DNA of 64,000 bases, taken from the NCBI RefSeq assembly GCF_004340685.1, contig NZ_SLUN01000012.1, positions 62,001 through 126,000 on the forward strand, written 5' to 3'. Origin of the DNA: Hydrogenispora ethanolica (GTDB lineage: Bacteria; Bacillota; UBA4882; UBA8346). The position numbers and the translations under genes are program-made. Of the stretch, positions 1 to 7,956 are shown one piece after another. Every line of letters starts with the position of its first letter. The first letter of the stretch is position 1. A model generated the notes under the pieces. It had not been told where the DNA came from and searched no databases. It worked only from the letters and a program-made list of their open reading frames with translations.

Positions 1-682
1 CGAGTGTGATCAAAATGACCTGGGCCAAGCGGTTGAAACTTTGCCAATACGTCAGGATCTGCTGGGGATCGGAACGGGTTCCCGCCGGAAAATCCGGATC
101 TTTCAGGTTGGTCCCGCTCCCTACCGCGCCATAGTCGATCCGTCCGCGATCATCCATGAGCATGGCTGAACTGGAGCGATCCAACGTATCCAAGGTATCA
201 ATGTCGCAATTTCCAATCGCGGCTGTTTTGAGGGATGCTTCGTGCAGCAGCGCTCCAACACGACCCAGATAAGCCGCATTGGAGGAATTGATCTGGTACA
301 ATTGGGGAAACCCGATATGTACCGCCCCATCCGAAGAAATGGAGAAACCGGTCAAAGCGCGGTAGAGTTGGGCCACGGGTTGTCCCCGGTAGATTTCCGC
401 GGCATCCATGAATAAAGGTCCGGAACGGCTGGGACGCAAACTCATCCCGCTATTCCAGGCCTGGTATATCCGGACCGGAGAGCCCAGACGGGATTGGGTC
501 ATCATACCGACGGCGGAAGTCCGCACAAACTCCAATAAATTGGGGGTGCGCTCGGAGATATCCTCCAGCATCAGCCGGGGTATCGCCACAATGACCACCT
601 TGTTTTCGGCGGCGGCCAATAACGGCATCGTCGACATGATAAACAGCGTCATCAGGCAAAATGTAAGCAACCAACCGCGCAA
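1..682 (-). CDS. Exported protein, possible alkaline-phosphatase-superfamily fold (C-terminus outside window)
   Basis: Open frame of 227 codons that runs off the left edge, so the C-terminus is missing. The start is TTG at 682, with AAGGAGG 9 nt upstream. Residues about 4-22 are hydrophobic and end in LLAAA, which looks like a cleavable signal peptide, so the protein is probably exported. The mature part opens with a beta strand (VVIVAIPRL), followed by ISERTPNLLEF and later DYGAVGSGTNLKDPDFPAG. These resemble the N-terminal part of alkaline-phosphatase/sulfatase-fold proteins of unknown function in Gram-positive bacteria. That resemblance is from memory and is weak. No catalytic residues can be assigned in the visible part. 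Confidence 0.6.
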   Translation of the reverse strand, partial: MRGWLLTFCLMTLFIMSTMPLLAAAENKVVIVAIPRLMLEDISERTPNLLEFVRTSAVGMMTQSRLGSPVRIYQAWNSGMSLRPSRSGPLFMDAAEIYRGQPVAQLYRALTGFSISSDGAVHIGFPQLYQINSSNAAYLGRVGALLHEASLKTAAIGNCDIDTLDTLDRSSSAMLMDDRGRIDYGAVGSGTNLKDPDFPAGTRSDPQQILTYWQSFNRLAQVILITL

Positions 683-784
683 ACCCCGAATCCTCCTTTT
701 TTACCCCATGAGAACAAAAAAACGGTTTTTGAACCGCGTCATTCAAATCATACCGAATCTATCCGCAATTGTCAATGAAACCCG

Positions 785-1957
785 CTACGGTTCAGGCCGG
801 ATTTTATCCATTCCCGCCTCGTTCCGGGTTCTTGCGAAACAAATTTCATAAAAACTGGTAATGATGCTCAAGACGATGGAGCCCAGGGGAACCGCGAAGA
901 CCATTCCCACCAGGCCAAAGATTTGACCGCCGATCAGGATGAGGTATACCACCAGGATTGGGCTCATGCGAAGCGAACCGCCGATAATCCGCGGTGTCAG
1001 CACCATGACTTCCAACTGGTTGACCAGCAAAAACAGGATTACAACATACAAAGCGGTCCACGGGGAATGCAGCAGTCCAAAGAGAACGGCCGGTATCGCG
1101 CCTAACACCGGGCCAAAATAGGGAATCAGGTTCAGTGCTCCGGCCAGCAATCCCAGGAGGAAGGCGATGTCCAAACCGAGCAGGCTCAACCCCAACCCAA
1201 TCATCAGGCCCACGATTAAGGTATCCAGCAGCTGGCTACGGATATAGAGTTTCAACAGGTTGTCAATTTTCAAAAACGCATTGGTCCAATGCGGGCCGAA
1301 ATGCGATAACAGCCACCACCTGCTGCTCTGTTTCAATTTTGGGTAGTCGCGGCTGATATAATACGCCAGCAAGGGGACGAGGAGATAAATCAACGAGTGC
1401 GAAAAAAAGTCCACGATCCCCTGGGCGAGATTGATTAAGGAGTTCCGCAGCATGATCTCGCCTCTGGCGGTAATTTGCGCGATCAGCTGTTTGACTTGGA
1501 CCGGCAGACGCCAGTATAACTCGGAATACTTCCCTTCCATTTCTTGCAAGGTTTCGAACAGTTCCGGCAACCGCTGCATCACCCCGGTCAGATCCCGAAT
1601 CAAGCGAGGGATGACGATGCCGAAAACCAGCACCCCGGCCAGCAGAATCACCAAATAGACCGTCAGGATGGCCCAATTTCGCGGTGCTCCCTTTTGCTGC
1701 AGGAATTCGACCAGCGGATTGATGGCGTACGCCAGAAAAAAAGCGAATACAAACGGCGCAATGATGCTCCGGGAAAGATAGAGCACCAAAAGCGTGAAAG
1801 GGATGATGAAAATCAGGAACCAGGTTTTTTTGGAAATTTTCGTTGGAAGATCCCTTCTTTCGCGAGACGGTGTTTCCCTGACTTTGGACTGTACTTTATA
1901 GTTTGGCGAAAGAAGCGGATTCGTAAACCTATGATCTTGGAGACCTTCCCGTGGCAA
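785..1957 (-). CDS. AI-2E family (PerM-like) membrane transporter
   Basis: 390-aa polytopic membrane protein of the AI-2E/PerM exporter family. A first pair of hydrophobic segments (about residues 45-90) is followed by further helices near 105-125, then a soluble central part and a C-terminal helical block. The block carries the family signatures NLIPYFGPVLGAIPA near residue 278 and LTPRIIGGSLRMSPILVV. SRDYPKL after the third hydrophobic region is also typical. Substrates of this family are mostly unknown, so AI-2 export should not be assumed. The TTG start at 1957 has no clear ribosome-binding site and the first ~40 residues are polar; the true start may be further downstream. A second family member lies at the right edge of the window. 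Confidence 0.85.
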   Translation of the reverse strand: MPREGLQDHRFTNPLLSPNYKVQSKVRETPSRERRDLPTKISKKTWFLIFIIPFTLLVLYLSRSIIAPFVFAFFLAYAINPLVEFLQQKGAPRNWAILTVYLVILLAGVLVFGIVIPRLIRDLTGVMQRLPELFETLQEMEGKYSELYWRLPVQVKQLIAQITARGEIMLRNSLINLAQGIVDFFSHSLIYLLVPLLAYYISRDYPKLKQSSRWWLLSHFGPHWTNAFLKIDNLLKLYIRSQLLDTLIVGLMIGLGLSLLGLDIAFLLGLLAGALNLIPYFGPVLGAIPAVLFGLLHSPWTALYVVILFLLVNQLEVMVLTPRIIGGSLRMSPILVVYLILIGGQIFGLVGMVFAVPLGSIVLSIITSFYEICFARTRNEAGMDKIRPEP

Positions 1958-2002
1958 ATGGTAAAAAGGGGAAATCAGAGATACAATTTATAATTCAATC
2001 TA

Positions 2003-2782
2003 TTAATATGCCGGGATACTCAGCATCTCGGGGACTGTGACAAAATGATAGCCTTGCTCTTTGAGGATTTCGATGATATACGGCAGGGATTGCACCATGC
2101 CGCTGCCCGCTTGCACGCTGCCGGTACAGGCATTATGCATCAGGATGATCGAGCCGGGAACCATATTGGCCACGACCCGGGCAGTGATAGTCGGGCCGGA
2201 AATCCCCGACCAGTCCATGCTGTCGACGTTCCAGAGGATCAGCTTATAACCCATCGCCAGCGCCACTTGGGCGCTTTCATCATTCAAAGCGCCGTAGGGC
2301 GGACGGAAAAGTTTGGTCCGCAATCCCGTAACCCGGTAAATCTCCGTTTCGGTGCTCTGGATTTCCGCGCGAATCTGCTCCGGCCGCAACGTGGTCAGAT
2401 CAGGGTGATGGAAAGTATGATTGGCCAAAATATGACCTTCCTTGGCGATGCGTTCGACCATTCCCTGATTCTTTTGCACACAATCCCCCTGACAAAAGAA
2501 GGTGGCTTTCACCCGGTAATGCCCCAGGATCTCCAATAACACCGGGGCAAAAAGGGAATCGGGAGCGTCGTCGAAGGTCAGGGCGGCCAGCCTATACTCA
2601 GAGGAACCTTGGCGATAGATGGTTCCGGGATAACGGGACGGCCAATCTGCTTTCTGATTTTCGTAAGAATCCCGGCTTTCGGAATCAAAAGGCTGCCGGG
2701 AATCGAATGGGTCATGATTCGGGTCGGAAATGGCGCTCCCGGAGATGAACGATGGACCCGATTCATTATACCGAAAATTCAC
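2003..2782 (-). CDS. Polysaccharide deacetylase (NodB domain)
   Basis: Carbohydrate esterase family 4 protein that removes N- or O-acetyl groups from polysaccharide, probably cell-wall peptidoglycan. All NodB motifs are visible: TFDDAPD near residue 70 (catalytic Asp and metal Asp), NHTFHHPD (metal His), RPPYG, NVDSMDW and LMHNA. A polar ~65-residue N-terminal extension precedes the domain. It lacks an obvious signal peptide, so the location is uncertain. GTG at 2782 is preferred because GAGGTGATC, complementary to the 16S rRNA tail, sits just upstream; GTG at 2791 is the in-frame alternative. The gene lies upstream of the AI-2E permease on the same strand. The sporulation type (PdaA/PdaB-like) is possible but not shown. 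Confidence 0.88.
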   Translation of the reverse strand: MNFRYNESGPSFISGSAISDPNHDPFDSRQPFDSESRDSYENQKADWPSRYPGTIYRQGSSEYRLAALTFDDAPDSLFAPVLLEILGHYRVKATFFCQGDCVQKNQGMVERIAKEGHILANHTFHHPDLTTLRPEQIRAEIQSTETEIYRVTGLRTKLFRPPYGALNDESAQVALAMGYKLILWNVDSMDWSGISGPTITARVVANMVPGSIILMHNACTGSVQAGSGMVQSLPYIIEILKEQGYHFVTVPEMLSIPAY

Positions 2783-2897
2783 TGTGATCACCTCAACTCA
2801 TTCCGATATGATAGGATATCTTTATAAAAACGGATTATTCCTTTATTCCGGGAGCGGCAGAAGCTCTCTCCCGGCCGGCTTGCCAGTTGCTTTGAAA

Positions 2898-2926
2898 AAG
2901 CTGTCCAAGGTTCTCTCGGGCAGCTT
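2898..2926 (-). terminator. Rho-independent terminator after fucO
   Basis: AAGCTG/CAGCTT stem with additional CC/GG pairs, followed on the minus strand by TTTTTC. It starts 25 nt after the fucO stop and separates fucO from the deacetylase. Confidence 0.65.
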
Positions 2927-2950
2927 AAAAAAGGCCTTCATGAGCTTCAC

Positions 2951-4108
2951 TCAGAAAGCTTTACGGTATAATTCGAGGAGCTCCGCTTCGCTGGCGTCTC
3001 TGGGATTGCCGGGCGTACAAACATCCTGGAAGGCGGCTTTTGCCAATTTCGGCAGGTCTTCCTCGCGTACGTCGATCTCCCGGAGTTTCTGGGGAATGTT
3101 GATCGTTTGGGACAGGCGGATGACCGCGTTCACCGCCGCCCGGCGGTACCCGTCGGCGTCCATCCCCTCCAGGCCCTGGACGCCTAAAGCCCTGGCGATC
3201 TCCAGATATTTCTCGCCGGTAGCCGGCGCATTGTATTCCATCACGTATGGCAACAGTAGCGCGTTGGCCACGCCATGCGGCGTATCGTAAAAAGCCCCTA
3301 ACGGATGCGCCATCGAATGGACGATTCCCAGACCCACATTGGAGAAGCCCATGCCGGCGATATATTGGGCCAGGGCCATTCCGTTCCTGGCCTCCATGTT
3401 CTCCGGTTCCTGCACGGCTGTTTGGAGGTGCCGGGCGATCAGTTCAATCGCTTTCAATTCGAACATGTTCGTCATTTCCCAAGCGCCTTTGGTGATGTAG
3501 CCCTCAATGGCATGGGTCAATGCGTCCATGCCGGTCGCTGCGGTCAGCCCTTTCGGCATGGAAACCATCAACTCCGGATCGACAATGGCGATCATCGGAA
3601 TATCATGCGGATCGACACAGACCATTTTTTTCACAGCCTGTTCGTCGGTGATCACATAATTGATGGTGACCTCGGCGGCAGTACCCGCGGTGGTCGGGAT
3701 GGCAATGACCGGAAAACTTTTTTGGTGGGTTGGGGCCACGCCCTCCAATGATCGGACATCGTTGAACTCCGGATTATTGATGACAATGCCGATCCCTTTG
3801 GCGGTATCGATCGGCGAACCGCCGCCCACCGCGATGATGAAATCGGCTCCCGCCGCTTGCAGGGCGGCCACTCCGGTTTGGACGTTTTCGATAGTGGGAT
3901 TGGGTTTTACCTTGTCATAGATTTCATAGGCAACGCCGGCTTCCTTCAAGACATCGACCACTTTTTGCACCACGCCGAATTTGACGAGCGCTTCGTCGGT
4001 GACCAGGAAAGCCTTTTTGAAGTTACGGCCCGCGATCTCGCCGGGCAAAGCCTTGATGGCGCCGGGTCCAAAATATGATGTCTCATTCAGGATGATTCGA
4101 TTGTACAT
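2951..4108 (-). CDS. fucO: Lactaldehyde reductase (iron-containing alcohol dehydrogenase)
   Basis: Group III Fe-dependent dehydrogenase, 385 aa, which reduces L-lactaldehyde to 1,2-propanediol with NADH, or oxidises the diol. The sequence tracks E. coli FucO almost end to end: RIILNETSYFG at the start, AVGGGSPIDTAKG (nucleotide binding), AIPTTAGTAAEVTINYVITD, VCVDPHDIP and GMDALTHAIEGYITKGAW. Metal ligands are the Asp and His in GMDALTHAIEG and the two His in GIVHSMAHPLGAFYDTPHG. Start ATG has GAGGTGAT 3 nt upstream. No fucose or rhamnose genes are adjacent, so it may serve methylpentose breakdown encoded elsewhere or general aldehyde reduction. It appears to be transcribed alone. Confidence 0.93.
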   Translation of the reverse strand: MYNRIILNETSYFGPGAIKALPGEIAGRNFKKAFLVTDEALVKFGVVQKVVDVLKEAGVAYEIYDKVKPNPTIENVQTGVAALQAAGADFIIAVGGGSPIDTAKGIGIVINNPEFNDVRSLEGVAPTHQKSFPVIAIPTTAGTAAEVTINYVITDEQAVKKMVCVDPHDIPMIAIVDPELMVSMPKGLTAATGMDALTHAIEGYITKGAWEMTNMFELKAIELIARHLQTAVQEPENMEARNGMALAQYIAGMGFSNVGLGIVHSMAHPLGAFYDTPHGVANALLLPYVMEYNAPATGEKYLEIARALGVQGLEGMDADGYRRAAVNAVIRLSQTINIPQKLREIDVREEDLPKLAKAAFQDVCTPGNPRDASEAELLELYRKAF

Positions 4109-4244
4109 TTGATCACCTCATTTACTTATGATTCTTCCTAAAATAACGTATTGGAAAATGGTTTGTTCTTCCATAATTCAAAAAAATTTTTCCGATGGCC
4201 CTCTGGAAAGAAAGTAAGAAGCTTATCCGCTGGAAGTGAAATTA

Positions 4245-4270
4245 AAACAGCGCACTTTTGTGCGCTGTTT
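4245..4270 (-). terminator. Strong rho-independent terminator after the YtxH-like gene
   Basis: Perfect 11-bp palindrome AAACAGCGCAC/GTGCGCTGTTT with a 4-nt loop. It overlaps the stop codon of the upstream gene and is followed by TTTTAAT on the minus strand. Confidence 0.85.
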
Positions 4271-4514
4271 ACGAATGCCGGTGAGCCAATCTTTGCGTAA
4301 TGGCGCCGGTGCCTTCTTTTAAGACCGAAGTCCAATGTTTGGTCTGGTCTTTCACCATCCGGACCGTTCCGCGGGCTGGTTTCATCATCCGTTGCGGCTT
4401 CATTTTCATGGCCATCCCCGACATCATGCCTTGCCTTTGCCGGGCTAACATCGCCAAACCCACCGCGGCGCCGATCAAACTGCCGGCCACGATTCCCCGT
4501 ACTACCCGATGCAT
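4269..4514 (-). CDS. Small YtxH-like membrane-anchored protein
   Basis: About 81 aa. An N-terminal Gly/Ala-rich hydrophobic segment (GIVAGSLIGAAVGLAML) follows a basic start. It is followed by a Met- and Lys-rich linker and a charged, probably helical tail. This is the layout of YtxH-domain proteins, small membrane-anchored proteins of unknown or stress-related role. ATG at 4514 has GAGAGG 8 nt upstream; GTG at 4523 is an in-frame alternative. It is the last gene before a strong terminator and lies downstream of mnmA with a gap of about 200 bp. The function is unknown. Confidence 0.6.
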   Translation of the reverse strand: MHRVVRGIVAGSLIGAAVGLAMLARQRQGMMSGMAMKMKPQRMMKPARGTVRMVKDQTKHWTSVLKEGTGAITQRLAHRHS

Positions 4515-4716
4515 CCGTTTCACCTCTCTCCGCTGGCATCTATGGCATAAGCCCGATGATATTATCCCCGGACGGAAAGCGGTTAAACCAAAATTTTAAC
4601 CTGGTAATGCCGCCATCGGTTTCTTGGCGCCCCGATGGTCGCGGCTTATTTCCCTTGAATTGTTCAAACCTTTCATTGGATTTGAATATGGAACAGCGTA
4701 CCGGCAAACTGATGAG

Positions 4717-5805
4717 TTAAGACCCGTCAGTTCCCGCGATAACTCCGCCTCCCACCACCAGATCGCCCTGGTAAAAGACGACTGACTGTCCGGGAGTGAT
4801 TGCCCGTTGCGGCATGTCGAAGAGCACTTCCACCCGCCCTTCGGGCAATGGACGGACCACAGCCGGAGCAGGCGGCGCCGCGTAACGGATCTTGGCTTCC
4901 ACCCGTAGCTCGTCTTGGAGAGCGGGAATGGCGATCCAATTTAAAGCTTCGGCCACTAACCGATCAGCGAATACTTCATCGGCGAGGCCGACCACTATCT
5001 CGTTGGTCTCAGGGCGGATTTCCGTGACAAACAGCGGGACGCTGGAGGCGATCCCCAAGCCTTTGCGCTGTCCAATGGTGTAATTGATAATCCCGGAATG
5101 TTCACCCAGGACTTTCCCGGTCTTATCGACGATTTTTCCCGGCCGGACCGCCCCGGGCCGGTATTCATCGATGAACCGGCGATAATCCTGATCGGGAACG
5201 AAACAAATCTCTTGACTGTCGGGCTTATCGGCCACTCGCAAGCCTAACTCCGCCGCTTTCTGGCGGATGGACGTTTTGGTATGTCCTCCCAGCGGAAAGA
5301 GGCTCGACTCCAATTGGGCCTGAGTCAGGCCGTACAATGCGTAGCTCTGATCCTTGGTGAGATCGAGACCCTTGCGCAAGATCCACCGCCCGGTGCTTGG
5401 ATCCTGTTCGCGCCGGACGTAATGGCCGGTGGCCACGTATTTGCCGTCAAGGGCCTTGGCCTTGTCCAACAGATTGTTGAATTTGAGCTCTTGATTACAG
5501 ATGATACAGGGATTCGGCGTCCGGCCCTCCAAATATTCGGCGACGAAATAATCGATGACCTTCTCGCGGAATGGCGCTTGCATGTTGACTACGTAATAAG
5601 GGATACCCAGCTTATTTGCGACCGATCGGGCATCCTCGACCGCCCCTAAAGAGCAGCAACCGCCTTCCGCCTCCAAATCATACGGCAGATCAGTCTGCCA
5701 GATCTGCATGGTCATTCCGATGACTTCATACCCTGCTTCCAGGAGGAGCGCAGCTGCGACAGAGCTGTCGACTCCCCCGCTCATCGCCATAATGACCCGC
5801 TGCAT
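4717..5805 (-). CDS. mnmA: tRNA-specific 2-thiouridylase MnmA
   Basis: 362-aa enzyme that adds sulfur to U34 of tRNA-Lys, -Glu and -Gln in the cytoplasm. The PP-loop SGGVDSS lies near residue 9. The two active-site cysteines are in NPCIICNQELKF and SQEICFVPD. GHYVRR, SYALYGL and NYTIGQRKGLG are also typical. Length matches the family. Its ATG overlaps the nifU stop in TGATG, so it is the last gene of iscR-nifS-nifU-mnmA. NifS probably supplies the persulfide sulfur directly, as IscS does in other bacteria. Confidence 0.96.
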   Translation of the reverse strand: MQRVIMAMSGGVDSSVAAALLLEAGYEVIGMTMQIWQTDLPYDLEAEGGCCSLGAVEDARSVANKLGIPYYVVNMQAPFREKVIDYFVAEYLEGRTPNPCIICNQELKFNNLLDKAKALDGKYVATGHYVRREQDPSTGRWILRKGLDLTKDQSYALYGLTQAQLESSLFPLGGHTKTSIRQKAAELGLRVADKPDSQEICFVPDQDYRRFIDEYRPGAVRPGKIVDKTGKVLGEHSGIINYTIGQRKGLGIASSVPLFVTEIRPETNEIVVGLADEVFADRLVAEALNWIAIPALQDELRVEAKIRYAAPPAPAVVRPLPEGRVEVLFDMPQRAITPGQSVVFYQGDLVVGGGVIAGTDGS

Positions 5806-6176
5806 CAGCCGGCTAACTTGGAACGGTAATCTTGGATGGCCTTATGAAGCGCATCCGCCGCCAAATTGGAGCAATGCATCTTTTGGGGGGGCAGACCGTC
5901 CAACGCTTCCGCCACCGCTTGATTGGTGATTTCCAGTGCTTCCTCGAGAGTCTTTCCCTTCACCATCTCCGTAACCATGCTGCTGGTAGCGATAGCCGCT
6001 CCGCAGCCGAACGTTTTGAATTTGACATCCACGATCCGGTTATCCTCGACTTGCAGGTAAATCTTCATGATATCGCCGCAGACAGCGTTGCCGACTTCAC
6101 CCACGCCGTTTGCGTTTTCGATCTCCCCCACATTGCGCGGGTTTTGAAAATGATCCATTACTTTGTCAGTGTACAT
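5805..6176 (-). CDS. nifU: Iron-sulfur cluster scaffold NifU/IscU
   Basis: 123-aa scaffold on which [2Fe-2S]/[4Fe-4S] clusters are assembled before transfer. The three ligand cysteines are present in GNAVCGD, TFGCGAAIATSS and MHCSNLAADAL. The LPPxKxHC-type motif recognised by chaperones appears as LPPQKMHC. It is the short IscU-like form without the C-terminal NifU domain. ATG at 6176 is chosen because AAGGAG lies 8 nt upstream and the protein then begins MYTDKVMDHFQNPRNVG, as in homologues. The start overlaps the 3' end of nifS, indicating translational coupling. Confidence 0.95.
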   Translation of the reverse strand: MYTDKVMDHFQNPRNVGEIENANGVGEVGNAVCGDIMKIYLQVEDNRIVDVKFKTFGCGAAIATSSMVTEMVKGKTLEEALEITNQAVAEALDGLPPQKMHCSNLAADALHKAIQDYRSKLAG

Positions 6177-7360
6177 GAAGCACACTCCTTCCGTTGCGGA
6201 TTGTTATAGAGCGGAGACATCGCTCGCAATTTGTTGACGATCTCCGGCAGTACTTCCAAGACATAATCGATCTCTTCCTTGGTGGTGGATTTCCCCAAAG
6301 TCAACCGCAGTGAACCGTGGGCAATCTCATGGCAAATACCCATTCCCAATAAAACGTGGGAGGGTTCCAATGATCCGGATGTGCAGGCCGAGCCACTGGA
6401 TGCGGCAATTCCCTTCAGATCCAGGTTCAGCAGGAGCGATTCACCTTCGATAAACTCAAAGCTAAAGTTGGCGTTGCCCGGCAAACGCCGGGTCCGGTGC
6501 CCATTGAGCCGGACATACTCGAACTTTTGCAGCACGTTATCGATGAGGTAATCACGCAGTTCCGTAAGGCTCTTGCTGGTTTCCGGCAGCTTTTGGTTGG
6601 CCAGCTCAAGCGCTTTCGCCAAACCGACGATTCCGGCGATATTTTCCGTGCCCGCCCGGCGATTCCGTTCCTGAGCGCCGCCATGGATTACCGGGGTGAG
6701 GCGGATCCCTTTTCTGGCGTAAAGAACACCGACACCTTTGGGACCATAAAACTTGTGGGCTGCCAAGGACAAAAGGTCGACACCGAGTTCATGCACATCG
6801 ACGGGAATTGACCCCGTGGTTTGAACGGCATCGGTATGGAAAAGAATCTTTCGTTCCTTCAGAATTTTAGCAATCTCAGCGATGGGTTGGATCGTCCCGA
6901 CTTCATTATTGGCGTGCATGATCGTGACTAAAATGGTCTTATCGGTCAAGGCTTGTTTTAAATCCGCCGGGTTGACCAATCCTTCACCGTTCACTGGGAG
7001 ATAGGTCACCTTAAAACCTTGTTTCTCCAGGAACTTGCAGGTATCGAAGACCGCATGGTGCTCAATGGCCGAGGTGATGATATGGTCACCTTTCTCCCGG
7101 TACGAAAGGGCCACTCCTTTAATGGCCATATTATCGCTTTCGGAGCCCGATCCGGTGAAAATAATCTCTGAGGGTTCAGCGGCGCCTATCTCTTTGGCCA
7201 CCGTCGCTCTGGCCTGGTCGAGCGCCTTGCGGGTCTCCCGGCCGAAGGAATGGATGCTGGACGGGTTGCCGAAAGATTCCACATAATAAGGCAGCATCGC
7301 CTCCAAAACCTCGGGATCAACCGGGGTCGTCGCGGCATGATCCAAGTAAATTCGTTTCAA
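6158..7360 (-). CDS. nifS: Cysteine desulfurase NifS/IscS
   Basis: PLP enzyme of about 400 aa that converts cysteine to alanine and a protein persulfide. YLDHAATTP begins the protein and EHHAVFDTC carries the PLP-stacking His. The Schiff-base Lys is in AAHKFYGPKG, and the mobile-loop catalytic Cys is in SGSACTSGSLEPSHVL. TTG at 7360 is the better start: AGGAG lies 9 nt upstream, giving M-KRIYLDHAATTP. The in-frame ATG at 7369 directly abuts the Shine-Dalgarno. The C-terminus carries an extra Cys pair (KECASCTLTK). It lies between iscR and nifU and supplies sulfur to NifU and MnmA. Confidence 0.96.
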   Translation of the reverse strand: MKRIYLDHAATTPVDPEVLEAMLPYYVESFGNPSSIHSFGRETRKALDQARATVAKEIGAAEPSEIIFTGSGSESDNMAIKGVALSYREKGDHIITSAIEHHAVFDTCKFLEKQGFKVTYLPVNGEGLVNPADLKQALTDKTILVTIMHANNEVGTIQPIAEIAKILKERKILFHTDAVQTTGSIPVDVHELGVDLLSLAAHKFYGPKGVGVLYARKGIRLTPVIHGGAQERNRRAGTENIAGIVGLAKALELANQKLPETSKSLTELRDYLIDNVLQKFEYVRLNGHRTRRLPGNANFSFEFIEGESLLLNLDLKGIAASSGSACTSGSLEPSHVLLGMGICHEIAHGSLRLTLGKSTTKEEIDYVLEVLPEIVNKLRAMSPLYNNPQRKECASCTLTK

Positions 7361-7375
7361 TTGAACCATCTCCTA

Positions 7376-7825
7376 TTAAATATAGTACATTGGATTAGAG
7401 CCATGTAAGCTGTGATAATCATTGATCAGGTCCGCCAGTGTCGTCGAATCCAGAACCTCAACCATGCTGTCGCGCAACCGTTGCCACAGGATGCGCGTCG
7501 CGCAATGTCCGGAAAGGCGGCAAACGTCCGCCTCCGAGTCTTCCGCCACACACTCCACGGGAGCGATCGGCCCTTCCAGCACGCGCAGAATGTCGCCGAT
7601 TTTAATCTCCGCCGGATCGCGGGTCAGATTGTAACCACCCAACGCGCCGCGAACGCTCGTGACAAGACCCGATTTACGCAAGGCTGCGATCAGTTGCTCA
7701 AGATAGGGTTCGGAGATCTGCTGTTTTTCGGCAATGGTCTTTAACGTCACCGGCCCGTCCTGGTTGTGAAGGGCCAACTCGAGCATGGCTCGAATCCCAT
7801 ATTGACCACGCGTCGAAATTTTCAA
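7376..7825 (-). CDS. iscR: Rrf2-family repressor (IscR/CymR type)
   Basis: 149-aa winged-helix regulator. KISTRGQYGIRAMLELA and KTIAEKQQISEPYLEQLIAALRKSGLVTSVRGALGG (in parts) are the Rrf2 HTH and wing. Three Cys near residues 103-118 (VECVA, VCRL, GHCA) are placed like the [2Fe-2S] ligands of IscR, with spacing 9 then 5. This favours a cluster-sensing role over the CymR type. TTG at 7825 has AGGAG 8 nt upstream; the earlier TTG at 7831 is only 2 nt from it. It is the first gene of the Fe-S operon and probably represses its own promoter. Confidence 0.88.
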   Translation of the reverse strand: MKISTRGQYGIRAMLELALHNQDGPVTLKTIAEKQQISEPYLEQLIAALRKSGLVTSVRGALGGYNLTRDPAEIKIGDILRVLEGPIAPVECVAEDSEADVCRLSGHCATRILWQRLRDSMVEVLDSTTLADLINDYHSLHGSNPMYYI

Positions 7826-7900
7826 GGTCAAAACTCCTTTAATATTTTACTAAAAAGGTCGGCTTTCAATTCCGAGTTTTTTAGTACACTTTCTGAATCA

Positions 7901-7929
7901 ATCCTACCATAACTTTTATAGTATGTCAA
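7901..7929 (-). promoter_or_regulatory. Promoter of the iscR-nifS-nifU-mnmA operon
   Basis: On the minus strand, TTGACA (7929-7924) is separated by 17 bp from TAGGAT (7906-7901), a good sigma-A promoter. The -10 lies about 75 nt upstream of the iscR start. The A/T-rich sequence between them, including GTACTAAAAAACT, is a plausible autoregulatory binding site. Confidence 0.7.
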
Positions 7930-7956
7930 TTATTTATCAAACCATGAAAGGAAAGG

